DNA of 64,000 nucleotides from Streptomyces sp. NBC_01306. GTDB taxonomy: Bacteria; Actinomycetota; Actinomycetes; Streptomycetales; Streptomycetaceae. A program made the translations under genes and the position numbers. The stretch is from positions 2,669,501 through 2,733,500 of the forward strand of contig NZ_JAPEPC010000001.1 in the NCBI RefSeq assembly GCF_026340465.1, read 5' to 3'. Below, in pieces: positions 10,463-23,782 of this stretch. The notes below the pieces were generated by a model. It had not been told where the DNA came from, ran no database searches, and saw nothing but the letters and a program-made list of their open reading frames with translations. Position 1 is the first letter of the stretch. Each line of letters starts with the position of its first letter.

Positions 10463-11217
10463 GGTCACCCGAGACCCGTCCGGCTCCGCGGGGCCCCCGG
10501 GACGGCGACGGCACCAGGCCTGCCACAGCGCCTGGCTCCTTGCCCTTACCCGAGCCCGGTCTCTTACCCTCACCCTCACCCGAGCCCCAGCCTGTCCCGT
10601 CACCCGAGCCTGTCCCCGCACACGCACCCTCACCAGAGCCCGAGCCCGAGCCCATACCCGGACCGGGCCCTGGCCCGTCCCCCGGTCCCCTGCCGGACAC
10701 GCCCGTCCCCGCCTCCGGCGCCCCGTCCGCAGAGCAACTGCCGGCGGAGCGGCTCCTCGTGGAGCTGCGGGCGGAGATATCACGCGCCGACAACAAGGCA
10801 GCCGTGCTGGTAGCAGCGCTGGGCATGACCGCGGGTGTTTTCAGCGCGCTGCTCGCCGGGCGCGGCTGGACGCCGAACGCGCTGTCGGCGCCGGCAGCCT
10901 TCTTCTGGTGGTCGGGCGCAGCGGCGCTCGCCCTTTCGCTGTTCGCCCTGCTGCTGGCCGTGCTGCCGCGCTACCGCACCCGCGACTGGGCCCCGGGGCA
11001 GCCGCTCTGCTACTTCGGTGACATCCAACAGGCTGTCCGGGCCGGCCAGTTGGAACCCGCGCTCGCGGACACCGCCCGGAATCCGGCTGCCGTGTTCACG
11101 GCGGCCCTCACCGAGACCAGCCGGATCGCCGCCCGGAAGCACCACTGGATCCGTACCGGCCTCATCGCGTTCTGCGTCGGCACCGCGCTCCTGCCCGCTT
11201 CACTGCTCATCGGCTGA
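10459..11217 (+). CDS. Three-helix membrane protein resembling Pycsar effector (DUF5706/PycTM family)
   Basis: The 252-residue protein has a long low-complexity N-terminus (about residues 15-90, repeated Pro-Glu/Pro-Ser/Pro-Gly) followed by a conserved core. The core starts ERLLVELRAEISRADNKAA, matching the I-x-RAD-x-KA signature I associate with DUF5706, the transmembrane effector of Pycsar anti-phage systems. Three helices follow (about 117-137, 148-170 and 230-250). Between helices 2 and 3 lie YFGDIQQ and SRIAARKHHWIR, which match the family pattern of a phosphate-contacting soluble part. In Pycsar the effector is activated by a cyclic pyrimidine nucleotide and disrupts the membrane; here a cyclase sits three genes upstream. 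Assignment is by pattern, not by search. Confidence 0.65.
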   Translation: MRSPETRPAPRGPRDGDGTRPATAPGSLPLPEPGLLPSPSPEPQPVPSPEPVPAHAPSPEPEPEPIPGPGPGPSPGPLPDTPVPASGAPSAEQLPAERLLVELRAEISRADNKAAVLVAALGMTAGVFSALLAGRGWTPNALSAPAAFFWWSGAAALALSLFALLLAVLPRYRTRDWAPGQPLCYFGDIQQAVRAGQLEPALADTARNPAAVFTAALTETSRIAARKHHWIRTGLIAFCVGTALLPASLLIG

Positions 11218-11245
11218 CGTCACGCCACTCCGAAGGAACATCGCC

Positions 11246-12640
11246 ATGGTCCAGCCGCCCGATCCTGCCCAGCCCCCGGCACCGCCCACCGGGAACACCC
11301 CGGCCCCACCGGCGTACCCCCGAGCACCCGACACCCCCGTACCACCGCAATACCCCGGCACAACCGAAACTCCCGCACCACCGCCACCCCAGTACCCCCA
11401 AACACCCGACACCCCCGCACCACCGGCGTACCCCGGCACAACCGAAACTCCCGCACCACCGCCACCCCAGTACCCCCAAGCACCCGGCACCCCCGCACCA
11501 CCCCGGTACCCGGCCGATACGGCGTTCCGGGCCTCCGTACCACCGCAGTACGGCGGCCCGCCTCCGGCGGCGCCCGCCCCGGCTCCCGTTCCGCCTCCGC
11601 CTCCGGCTCCGCAGCCACCTGTCCATCCGCACCACATCAGCACCGCCCAGCGCCGCGTGCACATCGCCGCCCACCAGCGTGGGGCCGACGCCGCGGCTGT
11701 CGGAAATCTGCTGCTGCACCTCCCGAACCTGCTGTGCAGCCTGCTCGTCATGGTGCTGCTCTCCGCGTTCTTCGGCGGGATCGGCCTGATTCTCGTACTG
11801 ATCTGGCTGGTCAGCGGAGTTCTGATCTTCCATCGCCCGACCGAGAGCGCTCTGGCCCGTCACGTCCTGCGGCTGCGCTACCCCACTCCGGACGAACGGG
11901 CCCGGCTGGAGCCCGTCTGGCGCGAGGTCATCGCACGCGCGGGCGTCGAGGACCGCACGTACGAACTGTGGATCGAGGACAGCACCAGTCTCAACGCGGT
12001 GGGGGCGGCCGGCCACATCGTCGGCGTCACCCGGTTCGCCCTGGACAACCTGCCCAACGGTGAACTTGCCGCGGTCCTGGCTCACGAACTCGGCCACCAC
12101 GTCGGAGGCCACACCTGGTCGTCGCTGCTCGGCTACTGGTACGCACTGCCCGGCAGGCTCGTGTGGCGGGCGTTGCGCGGCGTTGCCTCGGGCGTCTTCC
12201 GTGCCTCACGGGCCTGCTCGTGCTTCCTCGGCGGAATCCTCGCCCTGGTATTCGGAGGCTTTGCCATCGCCACGCTGAGCAGCCTGTACGGAATCCCGCT
12301 GCTGCTCCTGGCCGTGCCGTACGCCCTGGCCGCCGTCAACCGGCGCGCCGAAATCCGCGCCGACCAGCACGCCGCGGCCCTGGGATTCGCCCCCATGCTC
12401 GCGGCCGTACTGAGCAAGCTGCACTACGCACAGGAGCAGCAGAAAGCGGCCGCCGCCCAGGCGGCCCAGTACGCGCAGTACGCGCAGTACGCCCAGTACG
12501 GACCGTACGGACCGTACGCCCAGCAAGGGGCTGTGCCGCCCCCGAAGGAAGAAGGCCGGCTCGGCAAGCTGCTCTCCTCCCACCCCGACTACCACACCCG
12601 GCTGCACCATCTCCAGCCGTACCTCCAGCAGCACCCCTGA
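11246..12640 (+). CDS. M48-family zinc metalloprotease with proline-rich N-terminus
   Basis: The 464-residue protein starts at the ATG at 11246 with GAAGGA upstream, 28 bp after the DUF5706-like gene. Residues 1-130 are proline-rich and include an exact-frame 26-residue duplication. Two hydrophobic helices near 150-185 are followed by the peptidase domain, with zinc motif HELGHH and a downstream RAEIRADQHAA whose Glu would be the third ligand. More hydrophobic segments lie between these. Near the C-terminus an AQY triplet is repeated (DNA 12463-12498). The family includes HtpX-like membrane proteases; its target here is unknown. It is the last gene of the island and converges on rpoC. Confidence 0.85.
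   Translation: MVQPPDPAQPPAPPTGNTPAPPAYPRAPDTPVPPQYPGTTETPAPPPPQYPQTPDTPAPPAYPGTTETPAPPPPQYPQAPGTPAPPRYPADTAFRASVPPQYGGPPPAAPAPAPVPPPPPAPQPPVHPHHISTAQRRVHIAAHQRGADAAAVGNLLLHLPNLLCSLLVMVLLSAFFGGIGLILVLIWLVSGVLIFHRPTESALARHVLRLRYPTPDERARLEPVWREVIARAGVEDRTYELWIEDSTSLNAVGAAGHIVGVTRFALDNLPNGELAAVLAHELGHHVGGHTWSSLLGYWYALPGRLVWRALRGVASGVFRASRACSCFLGGILALVFGGFAIATLSSLYGIPLLLLAVPYALAAVNRRAEIRADQHAAALGFAPMLAAVLSKLHYAQEQQKAAAAQAAQYAQYAQYAQYGPYGPYAQQGAVPPPKEEGRLGKLLSSHPDYHTRLHHLQPYLQQHP
11351..11506 (+). repeat. Two 78-bp tandem repeats inside the M48 protease gene
   Basis: Copies at 11351-11428 and 11429-11506 are nearly identical and in frame, each encoding 26 residues with the pattern YPGTTETPAPPPPQYPQ. 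A partial third unit precedes them. They mark recent slippage in a disordered segment. Confidence 0.85.
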
Positions 12641-12690
12641 GAAGGACGGGCGCGGAGGACAGCACCGAGAAGGACAGCACGCCGGTACGC

Positions 12691-12727
12691 CGAAGGGCGG
12701 CCACCCCACAGGGGTGACCGCCCTTCG
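12691..12727. terminator. Bidirectional terminator between M48 gene and rpoC
   Basis: Arms of 17 bp (12691-12707 and 12711-12727, one mismatch) with a 3-base loop lie between the converging genes. Confidence 0.85.
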
Positions 12728-12740
12728 TCAGACATGCGCC

Positions 12741-16640
<3,900 letters not shown>

Positions 16641-16731
16641 TTGTCGTCAATCCCTCTTTCGGGGGTTCGAGCCCCTCGCGTCAGCGAGAAAAATGGGCAC
16701 TTCAGCAATGGTCTGAACGGGTCCGGGGAGA

Positions 16732-16760
16732 GCCGGCCGCCTCAGAGCGAGGCGGCCGGC
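16732..16760 (-). terminator. Hairpin between rpoB and rpoC
   Basis: A perfect 12-bp stem (16732-16743 with 16749-16760) starts 8 bases after the rpoB stop. No T-run follows on the minus strand. It may be a partial terminator or a processing and stability element inside the rpoBC transcript. Confidence 0.6.
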
Positions 16761-16767
16761 CAACCCG

Positions 16768-19700
16768 TCAGACCTCTTCGACGCTGCTCGGCTCTCGCCG
16801 GGACAGGTCGATACCGAGCTCCTCCGCTGCACGGAAGACGTCCTCGTCCGTGTCGCGCATCTCGATGGACATACCGTCCGAGGACAGCACCTCCACGTTG
16901 AGGCAGAGCGACTGCATCTCCTTGATGAGCACCTTGAAGGACTCGGGAATGCCGGGCTCGGGGATGTTCTCGCCCTTGACGATGGCCTCGTAGACCTTCA
17001 CGCGGCCGGTCACGTCGTCGGACTTGATCGTCAGCAGCTCCTGGAGGGCGTACGCGGCGCCATAAGCCTCCAGCGCCCACACCTCCATCTCACCGAAGCG
17101 CTGTCCACCGAACTGAGCCTTACCACCCAGCGGCTGCTGGGTGATCATCGAGTACGGACCGGTCGAACGCGCGTGCAGCTTGTCGTCGACCAGGTGGTGG
17201 AGCTTGAGGATGTACATGTACCCGACCGAGACCGGGTCCGGGAAAGGCTCGCCGGAGCGGCCGTCGAACATCCGGGCCTTGCCGGACGGGAGGACCATGC
17301 GGTCACCGTCGCGGTTCGGGATGGTGGACTCGAAGAGACCGGAGATCTCGTCCTCGCGCGCACCGTCGAAGACCGGGGTGGCGACGTTGGTGCCGGGGGC
17401 GACATCGTCGGCGCCGATGGACTTGAGGCGCTCCATCCACTCCTCGTTGCCCTCGACCTTCCAGCCCTGGCTGGCGAGCCAGCCGAGGTGGATCTCCAGG
17501 ACCTGGCCCGGGTTCATTCGGGACGGGACACCCAGCGGGTTGAGGATGATGTCGACCGGGGTGCCGTCCTCCAGGAACGGCATGTCCTCGATCGGCAGGA
17601 TCTTCGAGATGACGCCCTTGTTGCCGTGACGGCCGGCGAGCTTGTCACCGTCGGTGATCTTGCGCTTCTGCGCGACGTAGACGCGGACCAGCTGGTTCAC
17701 GCCCGGCGGCAGCTCGTCGCCCTCTTCGCGGTCGAAGACGCGGACGCCGATGACCTTGCCGATCTCACCGTGCGGCACCTTCAGCGAGGTGTCGCGCACT
17801 TCGCGCGCCTTCTCACCGAAGATCGCACGGAGCAGGCGCTCTTCCGGGGTGAGCTCGGTCTCGCCCTTGGGCGTGACCTTGCCGACCAGGATGTCACCGG
17901 CGACGACATCGGCACCGATACGGATGATGCCGCGCTCGTCGAGGTCGGCGAGGACCTCTTCGGAGACGTTCGGGATGTCCCGGGTGATCTCCTCCGGGCC
18001 GAGCTTGGTGTCACGGGCGTCGACCTCGTGCTCCTCGATGTGGATCGAGGAGAGGACGTCGTCCTGCACGAGGCGCTGCGACAGGATGATCGCGTCCTCG
18101 TAGTTGTGACCCTCCCACGGCATGAAGGCGACAAGAAGGTTCTTGCCGAGCGCCATCTCGCCGTTCTCGGTCGCGGGACCGTCGGCCAGCACCTGGCTCT
18201 CGATCACCCGGTCGCCCTCGTTGACGACGACCTTCTGGTTGACCGATGTGCCCTGGTTCGAGCGGGAGAACTTGGCGATGCGGTACGTCGAGTACGTGCC
18301 GTCGTCGTTGGCGATGGTGATGTAGTCCGCGGATACCTCCTGGACCACACCGTCCTTCTCCGCCTTGAGGACGTCACCGGCGTCGACCGCGCAGCGGTAC
18401 TCCATGCCGGTGCCGACCAGCGGCGCCTCGGACTGGATCAGCGGCACGGCCTGACGCATCATGTTCGCGCCCATGAGGGCACGGTTGGCGTCGTCGTGCT
18501 CAAGGAACGGGATCATGGCGGTCGCGACCGACACCATCTGGCGCGGCGAGACATCCATGTAGTCGACGTCGTCGCCGGGGATGTAGTCGACCTCGCCACC
18601 ACGGCGGCGGACCAGGACGCGCGGCTCGGTGAACCGCATGTCCTCGGAGAGCGTCGCGTTGGCCTGGGCGATGACGAAGCGGTCTTCCTCGTCGGCCGTC
18701 AGGTAGTCGACGTCGTCGGTGACGACACCTTCGACGACCTTGCGGTACGGCGTCTCGACGAAGCCGAACGCGTTGACCCGGCCGTAGGAGGCGAGCGAAC
18801 CGATCAGACCGATGTTCGGGCCTTCGGGCGTCTCGATCGGGCACATGCGTCCGTAGTGGGACGGGTGCACGTCACGGACCTCGAAGCCGGCCCGCTCACG
18901 GGAGAGACCACCCGGGCCAAGAGCCGACAGACGGCGCTTGTGGGTGAGACCCGACAGCGGGTTGTTCTGGTCCATGAACTGGGACAGCTGGCTGGTGCCG
19001 AAGAACTCCTTGATGGAGGCGACGACGGGCCGGATGTTGATCAGGGTCTGCGGCGTGATCGCCTCGACGTCCTGGGTCGTCATGCGCTCACGCACGACGC
19101 GCTCCATCCGGGCCAGGCCGGTACGGACCTGGTTCTGGATGAGCTCGCCGACGTTGCGCAGACGGCGGTTGCCGAAGTGGTCGATGTCGTCGGTCTCGAC
19201 GACGATCTGACGGCCGGACTCGCCCACCGTCTCGGTCTCGCCGGCGTGCAGCTTGACCAGGTACTTGATGGTGGCGATGACGTCGTCGCTGGTGAGGACA
19301 CCGGCGTCGAGCGGCTCGTCGGCGCCGAGCTTCTTGTTCACCTTGTAGCGGCCGACCTTCGCGAGGTCGTAGCGCTTCGGGTTGAAGTAGAGGTTCTCAA
19401 GCAGCGTCTGAGCAGCCTCGCGTGTGGGCGGCTCGCCCGGACGCAGCTTGCGGTAGATGTCGAGCAGTGCGTCGTCCTGGCCCTGGGTGTGGTCCTTCTC
19501 CAGGGTGGCGCGCATCGACTCGTACTCGCCGAACTCTTCAAGGATCTGCTCAGTGGTCCAGCCGAGAGCCTTGAGGAGGACGGTGACGGACTGCTTGCGC
19601 TTGCGGTCGATGCGGACACCGACCATGTCGCGCTTGTCGATCTCCATCTCCAGCCAGGCACCCCGGGACGGGATGATCTTGGCCGAGAAGATGTCCTTGT

Positions 19701-20250
19701 CGGACGTCTTGTCGATGGAGGAGTCGAAGTAGACACCGGGCGAACGGACCAGCTGCGACACCACGACACGCTCGGTGCCGTTGATGACGAACGTGCCCTT
19801 GTTGGTCATGAGCGGGAAATCGCCCATGAAGACCGTCTGAGACTTGATCTCACCGGTCTCGTTGTTGGTGAACTCGGCCGTGACGAAGAGCGGCGCAGCG
19901 AACGTGAAGTCGCGGTCCTTGCACTCGTCGATCGAGTTCTTCGGGGGCTCGAAACGGTGGTCGCGGAACGTCAGCGACATCGACCCCGAGAAGTCCTCGA
20001 TCGGCGAGATCTCTTCGAAGATCTCTTCCAGACCGGACTTGGTGGGAACGTCCTGTCCGCTCTCGAGAGCGGCCTCGACGCGACCCTTCCAAGCGGCATT
20101 CCCGAGCAGCCAGTCAAAGCTCTCGGTCTGCAGCGCAAGGAGGTTCGGAACCTCAAGGGGCTCCCTGATCTTTGCAAAGGAGATGCGCAGCGGGGCGGTG
20201 CTGGCGCCGTTGTTCGTATTGGAGGTCGAGGCGTTGCGCGAGGCGGCCAA
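16768..20250 (-). CDS. rpoB: DNA-directed RNA polymerase subunit beta
   Basis: The beta subunit, 1160 residues. The start is the TTG at 20250 ([14 protein letters not shown]), with AAGGA upstream, matching the usual Streptomyces N-terminus; an in-frame extension to 20280 is not conserved. The rifampicin cluster reads [16 protein letters not shown] followed by [14 protein letters not shown], wild type at the positions equivalent to Asp516, His526 and Ser531, so rifampicin sensitivity is predicted. It has its own promoter 160-190 bp upstream and is followed by a strong hairpin before rpoC. Confidence 0.99.
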   Translation of the reverse strand: MAASRNASTSNTNNGASTAPLRISFAKIREPLEVPNLLALQTESFDWLLGNAAWKGRVEAALESGQDVPTKSGLEEIFEEISPIEDFSGSMSLTFRDHRFEPPKNSIDECKDRDFTFAAPLFVTAEFTNNETGEIKSQTVFMGDFPLMTNKGTFVINGTERVVVSQLVRSPGVYFDSSIDKTSDKDIFSAKIIPSRGAWLEMEIDKRDMVGVRIDRKRKQSVTVLLKALGWTTEQILEEFGEYESMRATLEKDHTQGQDDALLDIYRKLRPGEPPTREAAQTLLENLYFNPKRYDLAKVGRYKVNKKLGADEPLDAGVLTSDDVIATIKYLVKLHAGETETVGESGRQIVVETDDIDHFGNRRLRNVGELIQNQVRTGLARMERVVRERMTTQDVEAITPQTLINIRPVVASIKEFFGTSQLSQFMDQNNPLSGLTHKRRLSALGPGGLSRERAGFEVRDVHPSHYGRMCPIETPEGPNIGLIGSLASYGRVNAFGFVETPYRKVVEGVVTDDVDYLTADEEDRFVIAQANATLSEDMRFTEPRVLVRRRGGEVDYIPGDDVDYMDVSPRQMVSVATAMIPFLEHDDANRALMGANMMRQAVPLIQSEAPLVGTGMEYRCAVDAGDVLKAEKDGVVQEVSADYITIANDDGTYSTYRIAKFSRSNQGTSVNQKVVVNEGDRVIESQVLADGPATENGEMALGKNLLVAFMPWEGHNYEDAIILSQRLVQDDVLSSIHIEEHEVDARDTKLGPEEITRDIPNVSEEVLADLDERGIIRIGADVVAGDILVGKVTPKGETELTPEERLLRAIFGEKAREVRDTSLKVPHGEIGKVIGVRVFDREEGDELPPGVNQLVRVYVAQKRKITDGDKLAGRHGNKGVISKILPIEDMPFLEDGTPVDIILNPLGVPSRMNPGQVLEIHLGWLASQGWKVEGNEEWMERLKSIGADDVAPGTNVATPVFDGAREDEISGLFESTIPNRDGDRMVLPSGKARMFDGRSGEPFPDPVSVGYMYILKLHHLVDDKLHARSTGPYSMITQQPLGGKAQFGGQRFGEMEVWALEAYGAAYALQELLTIKSDDVTGRVKVYEAIVKGENIPEPGIPESFKVLIKEMQSLCLNVEVLSSDGMSIEMRDTDEDVFRAAEELGIDLSRREPSSVEEV

Positions 20251-20411
20251 GAGGGGGTCCTTCCGAGGGCTCGGACTCACTACGCGCGTACCGGTCCCAA
20301 GCGGGGCACAGAGGCAGACATCCCTGGTCAGGGAGGGCAGTCATCGATGCTCAAGCGTGGGCATGCCCCTGGTGACGGGCAGGAGGCAGCTAACAGGCAG
20401 CGCAAAGGGTC

Positions 20412-20440
20412 AGTGTAGCCATAAGGCTCACTGATGTCCA
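20412..20440 (-). promoter_or_regulatory. rpoBC promoter (principal sigma factor type)
   Basis: On the minus strand TGGACA (20435-20440), a 17-bp spacer and TACACT (20412-20417). The transcript would start near 20405, leaving a leader of about 155 nt. The rest of 20251-20801 holds the rplL terminator, and a second TTGACG-N17 element near 20465-20490 could be another promoter. Confidence 0.65.
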
Positions 20441-20715
20441 GAGCGGGTTCTGGGAGACCCTCATTCTTCTTCTCAACACCTGCGTCAAAGCTTCCCTCTT
20501 CGTCGCCGATCCATGCCTCGGATACGGATCGATGTGACGACGCGTCCTGAGAATTGCGCGCTCCGTGCGGTTCGTCAAGGCCCCCCACCCCTCGGGGGTC
20601 ACCGCCGTCCGCGCTGCGAGAGCGGCAGAGGCCGCCCGGCCCGGCGCACAACGAAGATCACCATACTCGTCACGGCGGGAAGAGCAAGGCAGGCAGGAGG
20701 GGCGTCAGGCACGCA

Positions 20716-20749
20716 GAAGGGCGACCACCCGGATGGGTGATCGCCCTTC
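20716..20749 (-). terminator. Terminator or attenuator between rplL and rpoB
   Basis: Arms of 15 bp (20716-20730 and 20735-20749, one mismatch) lie 53 bp after rplL. Partial read-through here would set the ratio of L7/L12 to RNA polymerase, as in many bacteria. Confidence 0.75.
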
Positions 20750-20801
20750 GCTGTGCAGGTGTACGCCGAGGGCGTACGAGGGAGTCCGGAGACTCCCGGA
20801 A

Positions 20802-21188
20802 TTACTTGACCTCGACCGAGGCGCCGGCGCCCTTGAGGGACTCGGCGGCCTTCTCAGCGGCCTCCTTGGCGACCTTCTCAAGGACGGGCTTCGGGGCGCC
20901 GTCCACGAGGTCCTTGGCCTCCTTGAGACCCAGCGAGGTCAGCTCACGCACGACCTTGATGACCTGGATCTTCTTGTCGCCGGCACCCGTGAGGATGACG
21001 TCGAACTCGTCCTGCTCCTCAGCGGCCTCAGCGGCACCGGCAGCGGCACCACCGGCGGCGGCAACGGCGACCGGGGCGGCAGCCTTGACGTCGAACTTCT
21101 CCTCGAAGGCCTTGACGAACTCGGAGAGCTCGATGAGGGTCAGGGTCTCGAACTGCTCGAGCAGCTCGTCCTGGGACAGCTTCGCCAT
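20802..21188 (-). CDS. rplL: 50S ribosomal protein L7/L12
   Basis: The 128-residue stalk protein starts [20 protein letters not shown] (dimerisation domain), has an Ala/Gly-rich hinge near 40-58, and ends with the factor-binding domain ([18 protein letters not shown] and [14 protein letters not shown]). It is 81 bp downstream of rplJ and shares its promoter and leader. A hairpin follows. Confidence 0.98.
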   Translation of the reverse strand: MAKLSQDELLEQFETLTLIELSEFVKAFEEKFDVKAAAPVAVAAAGGAAAGAAEAAEEQDEFDVILTGAGDKKIQVIKVVRELTSLGLKEAKDLVDGAPKPVLEKVAKEAAEKAAESLKGAGASVEVK

Positions 21189-21269
21189 GATGGCGTCCTT
21201 CCACTTTTCGGCAGGTGCCGGATGTATATGACGGCGGGCGTACGGGGCCCGCTGCGACGCGAAGCCGAA

Positions 21270-21827
21270 TTACTCGGCGTCGGCCTCGGCGGGAGCCGGC
21301 GTACCGGCACCGCCCTGCTCGACCTTGGCGCGAAGGGCGTCCGCGGTACGGACGAACTCCGACAGCGGGGCCTGGAAAGTCGCCGCGGCCTTGGCCATCG
21401 ACGCCTTGATTCCACCGGCCACCTTGGCGAGCAGAACCTCGCGGGACTCAAGGTCCGCGAGCTTCTTGATCTCATCCGCGGACAGCGCCTTACCATCAAG
21501 GACACCGCCCTTGATGACGAGGTTGGGGTTCTCCTTGGCGAAGTCACGAAGACCCTTCGCCGACTCCACCGGGTCACCGGTGACGAAGGCAACCGCCGTC
21601 GGACCTGCGAACAGGTCGTCCAGCGTGTTGATCCCGGCCTCGTTGGCCGCGATCTTGGTCAGCGTGTTCTTCACCACGGCGTACTGGGCGTTCTCACCGA
21701 GCGAACGGCGCAGCTGCTTGAGCTGGGCCACGGTGAGACCCCGGTACTCGGTCAGCACAGCGGCGTTCGAGCTGCGGAACTTGTCCGCCAGCTCGGCTAC
21801 CGCGGCAGCCTTGTCGGGCCTTGCCAT
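21270..21827 (-). CDS. rplJ: 50S ribosomal protein L10
   Basis: The 185-residue protein anchors the L7/L12 stalk. It starts [17 protein letters not shown] at the ATG at 21827, preceded by a perfect AAGGAGG. The C-terminal helices that bind L7/L12 dimers and an Ala/Pro-rich tail are visible. The large upstream frame extension is non-coding leader. L10 usually represses its own operon by binding the leader. Confidence 0.98.
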   Translation of the reverse strand: MARPDKAAAVAELADKFRSSNAAVLTEYRGLTVAQLKQLRRSLGENAQYAVVKNTLTKIAANEAGINTLDDLFAGPTAVAFVTGDPVESAKGLRDFAKENPNLVIKGGVLDGKALSADEIKKLADLESREVLLAKVAGGIKASMAKAAATFQAPLSEFVRTADALRAKVEQGGAGTPAPAEADAE

Positions 21828-22038
21828 AGAGCGTCGGCCTCCTTCCGGGTGATGAGGACCGCTCAGAAGGGGCTGGACAGACGAAACGCCCCGGCACAGG
21901 TGCACGGGGCGCGAGCTCGACCGGACGGATCCGGGAGCACTTCCACGATCACCTGCGCGAGTCGCCCGCTTCCAGCGGATCCTTCGGCCACCGCGTCCTC
22001 TTACGAGCACACAGCAACGACCAGCGGTCTTTGGCTTC
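21828..22038 (-). ncRNA. Candidate L10 leader (autoregulatory 5' UTR of rplJL)
   Basis: The predicted transcript has a leader of about 211 nt. Its first 20 bases contain AAAGACCGCTGG (22021-22032), which resembles the conserved motif of known L10 leader RNAs, and a second similar CCGCTGG lies near 21975. Identification is from memory of the motif; a covariance search would settle it. Confidence 0.5.
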
Positions 22039-22044
22039 GTCGGA

Positions 22045-22074
22045 AGAGTACGCGAACGGGGGCGCGCCGAGCAA
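22045..22074 (-). promoter_or_regulatory. rplJL promoter
   Basis: On the minus strand TTGCTC (22069-22074), an 18-bp spacer and TACTCT (22045-22050), placing the start of transcription near 22038. Nothing else was found in 22075-22289. Confidence 0.6.
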
Positions 22075-22289
22075 ATCCGTTCCCGGGCAGCTGATTGATC
22101 CTCCGGTTCGGGGGTAGAGGGCGGCGTCGGCCCGCCGCGGCGGCCCGTCCCTCCACGCCGTAGCCGGAGCAGCGCAGGATGACGCCGTACGTGGTCCCGT
22201 CGCGCCGCCGGAGGCCCCAGAGGCCGGAGGTACGGGCGTACGGAGGCGCGGGGGCCTGGACGCGCGGAGCGGCGCGGGAAACGCGAAGG

Positions 22290-22329
22290 AGCCGGGCCCC
22301 GCACCTCCGGAGAGGTGCGGGGCCCGGCT
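22290..22329 (-). terminator. Terminator of the rplKA operon
   Basis: A perfect 18-bp stem (22290-22307 with 22312-22329) and a 4-base loop lie 41 bp past the rplA stop. Confidence 0.9.
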
Positions 22330-22370
22330 CACAGCACGCGTGTCCCGCGGCTGCCTGCCGATCCGGAGGA

Positions 22371-23093
22371 TCAGACGGCGGCCGGGTCCTCCTCGACGAG
22401 GAGGTTGCGGGTGCGGTTGGCGTCCAGCGGGATGCCGGGGCCCATCGTGGTGGCCAGCGTGGCCTTCTTGATGTAGCGGCCCTTGGCGGCCGACGGCTTC
22501 AGACGGAGGACTTCCTCCAGCGCGGCGGCGTAGTTCTCGACCAGCTTCGTCTCGTCGAAGGAGACCTTGCCGATGATGAAGTGCAGGTTCGAGTGCTTGT
22601 CGACGCGGAACTCGATCTTGCCGCCCTTGATGTCCGTGACAGCCTTCGTCACGTCCGGGGTGACCGTTCCGGTCTTCGGGTTCGGCATGAGCCCACGCGG
22701 ACCGAGCACGCGGCCGAGGCGGCCGACCTTGCCCATGAGGTCCGGGGTGGCGACGACGGCGTCGAAGTCCAGACGGCCCTTCGCCACCTCGTCGATGAGC
22801 TCGTCGGCGCCGACGATGTCGGCTCCGGCGGCCTCCGCGGCCGCAGCACGGTCACCGGTCGCGAAGACCAGGACCCGGGCGGTCTTGCCGGTGCCGTGCG
22901 GCAGGTTCACGGTGCCGCGGACCATCTGGTCGGCCTTGCGCGGGTCAACGCCCAGACGCATGGCGACCTCGACGGTGCCGTCGAACTTGGTCGCGGAGGT
23001 GTCCTTGGCGAGGCGGACGGCTTCGAGCGGGGCGTACAGCTTGTCCGCGTCGACCTTGGCGTCCGCAGCGCGGAGAGTCTTGCTGCGCTTCAC
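22371..23093 (-). CDS. rplA: 50S ribosomal protein L1
   Basis: The 240-residue protein starts at the GTG at 23093 ([14 protein letters not shown]) with AGGAG upstream; the longer frame does not match the family. The motif [15 protein letters not shown] and the C-terminal [20 protein letters not shown] are typical of Streptomyces L1. L1 forms the mobile stalk of the ribosome. It lies 79 bp after rplK in a two-gene operon closed by a strong terminator. Confidence 0.98.
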   Translation of the reverse strand: MKRSKTLRAADAKVDADKLYAPLEAVRLAKDTSATKFDGTVEVAMRLGVDPRKADQMVRGTVNLPHGTGKTARVLVFATGDRAAAAEAAGADIVGADELIDEVAKGRLDFDAVVATPDLMGKVGRLGRVLGPRGLMPNPKTGTVTPDVTKAVTDIKGGKIEFRVDKHSNLHFIIGKVSFDETKLVENYAAALEEVLRLKPSAAKGRYIKKATLATTMGPGIPLDANRTRNLLVEEDPAAV

Positions 23094-23172
23094 TTCTGCT
23101 CCTAGATGGGGAGTGGGAGTCGTGGTGCGGGCCGGCGCTGGCCCTACCACTGTGGTGCGGAGGGGGGCTTGA

Positions 23173-23607
23173 TCAGCCCTCGACCGTGACGCCCATGGAA
23201 CGGGCGGTGCCGGCGATGATCTTGGCCGCGGCCTCGATGTCGTTGGCGTTCAGGTCGGGCATCTTGGTCGTGGCGATCTCGCGGACCTGCTCGCCGGTGA
23301 GCTTGGCGACCTTGGTCTTGTGCGGCTCGCCGGAGCCCTTCTCCACGCCCGCGGCCTTGAGGATCAGCTTCGCGGCCGGCGGGGTCTTGGTGATGAAGGT
23401 GAAGGAGCGGTCCTCGTAGACCGTGATCTCCACCGGCACGACCATGCCACGCTGCGACTCGGTCGCGGCGTTGTAGGCCTTGCAGAACTCCATGATGTTG
23501 ACGCCGTGCTGGCCCAGCGCGGGGCCGACCGGCGGAGCCGGGTTGGCCGCGCCGGCCTTGATCTGGAGCTTGATAAGCCCCGTGACCTTCTTCTTCTTGG
23601 GAGGCAT
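23173..23607 (-). CDS. rplK: 50S ribosomal protein L11
   Basis: The 144-residue protein starts [19 protein letters not shown]. The proline-rich N-terminal helix region ([19 protein letters not shown]), where thiostrepton-type antibiotics act, is intact. It is transcribed with rplA. A terminator separates it from nusG upstream, so it must have its own promoter in 23608-23700, where several weak TAT-rich elements are visible but none is convincing. Confidence 0.98.
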   Translation of the reverse strand: MPPKKKKVTGLIKLQIKAGAANPAPPVGPALGQHGVNIMEFCKAYNAATESQRGMVVPVEITVYEDRSFTFITKTPPAAKLILKAAGVEKGSGEPHKTKVAKLTGEQVREIATTKMPDLNANDIEAAAKIIAGTARSMGVTVEG

Positions 23608-23709
23608 TGCTCTCTCCGGGTCCTAGTGAGAGTGTTTCGCCGCCATCCGGTCATCCGGACGGAGGCATACCGCGCAACGATAACGGGTATAGCTGCGCGA
23701 CCAAAAACC

Positions 23710-23749
23710 AAGCAGGTCAGACGGCTACGGGAGCCGGTCTGACCTGCTT
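23710..23749 (-). terminator. Rho-independent terminator of secE-nusG
   Basis: A stem of at least 13 bp (arms 23710-23726 and 23733-23749) is followed on the minus strand by TGGTTTTTGG, a rare case of a T-run in this window. Confidence 0.9.
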
Positions 23750-23782
23750 GGAAGGCGTGTGCGCCAGAAGCCCTGAGAGGTA

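Noticed and set aside
11335..11515. Possible CRISPR-like repeats
   Set aside because: Tandem copies without spacers, in frame in a Pro-rich linker, and no cas genes.
17173..20418. A 1081-codon open frame antisense to rpoB
   Set aside because: Same artefact; rpoB is intact and no homologous motif is visible in the antisense product.
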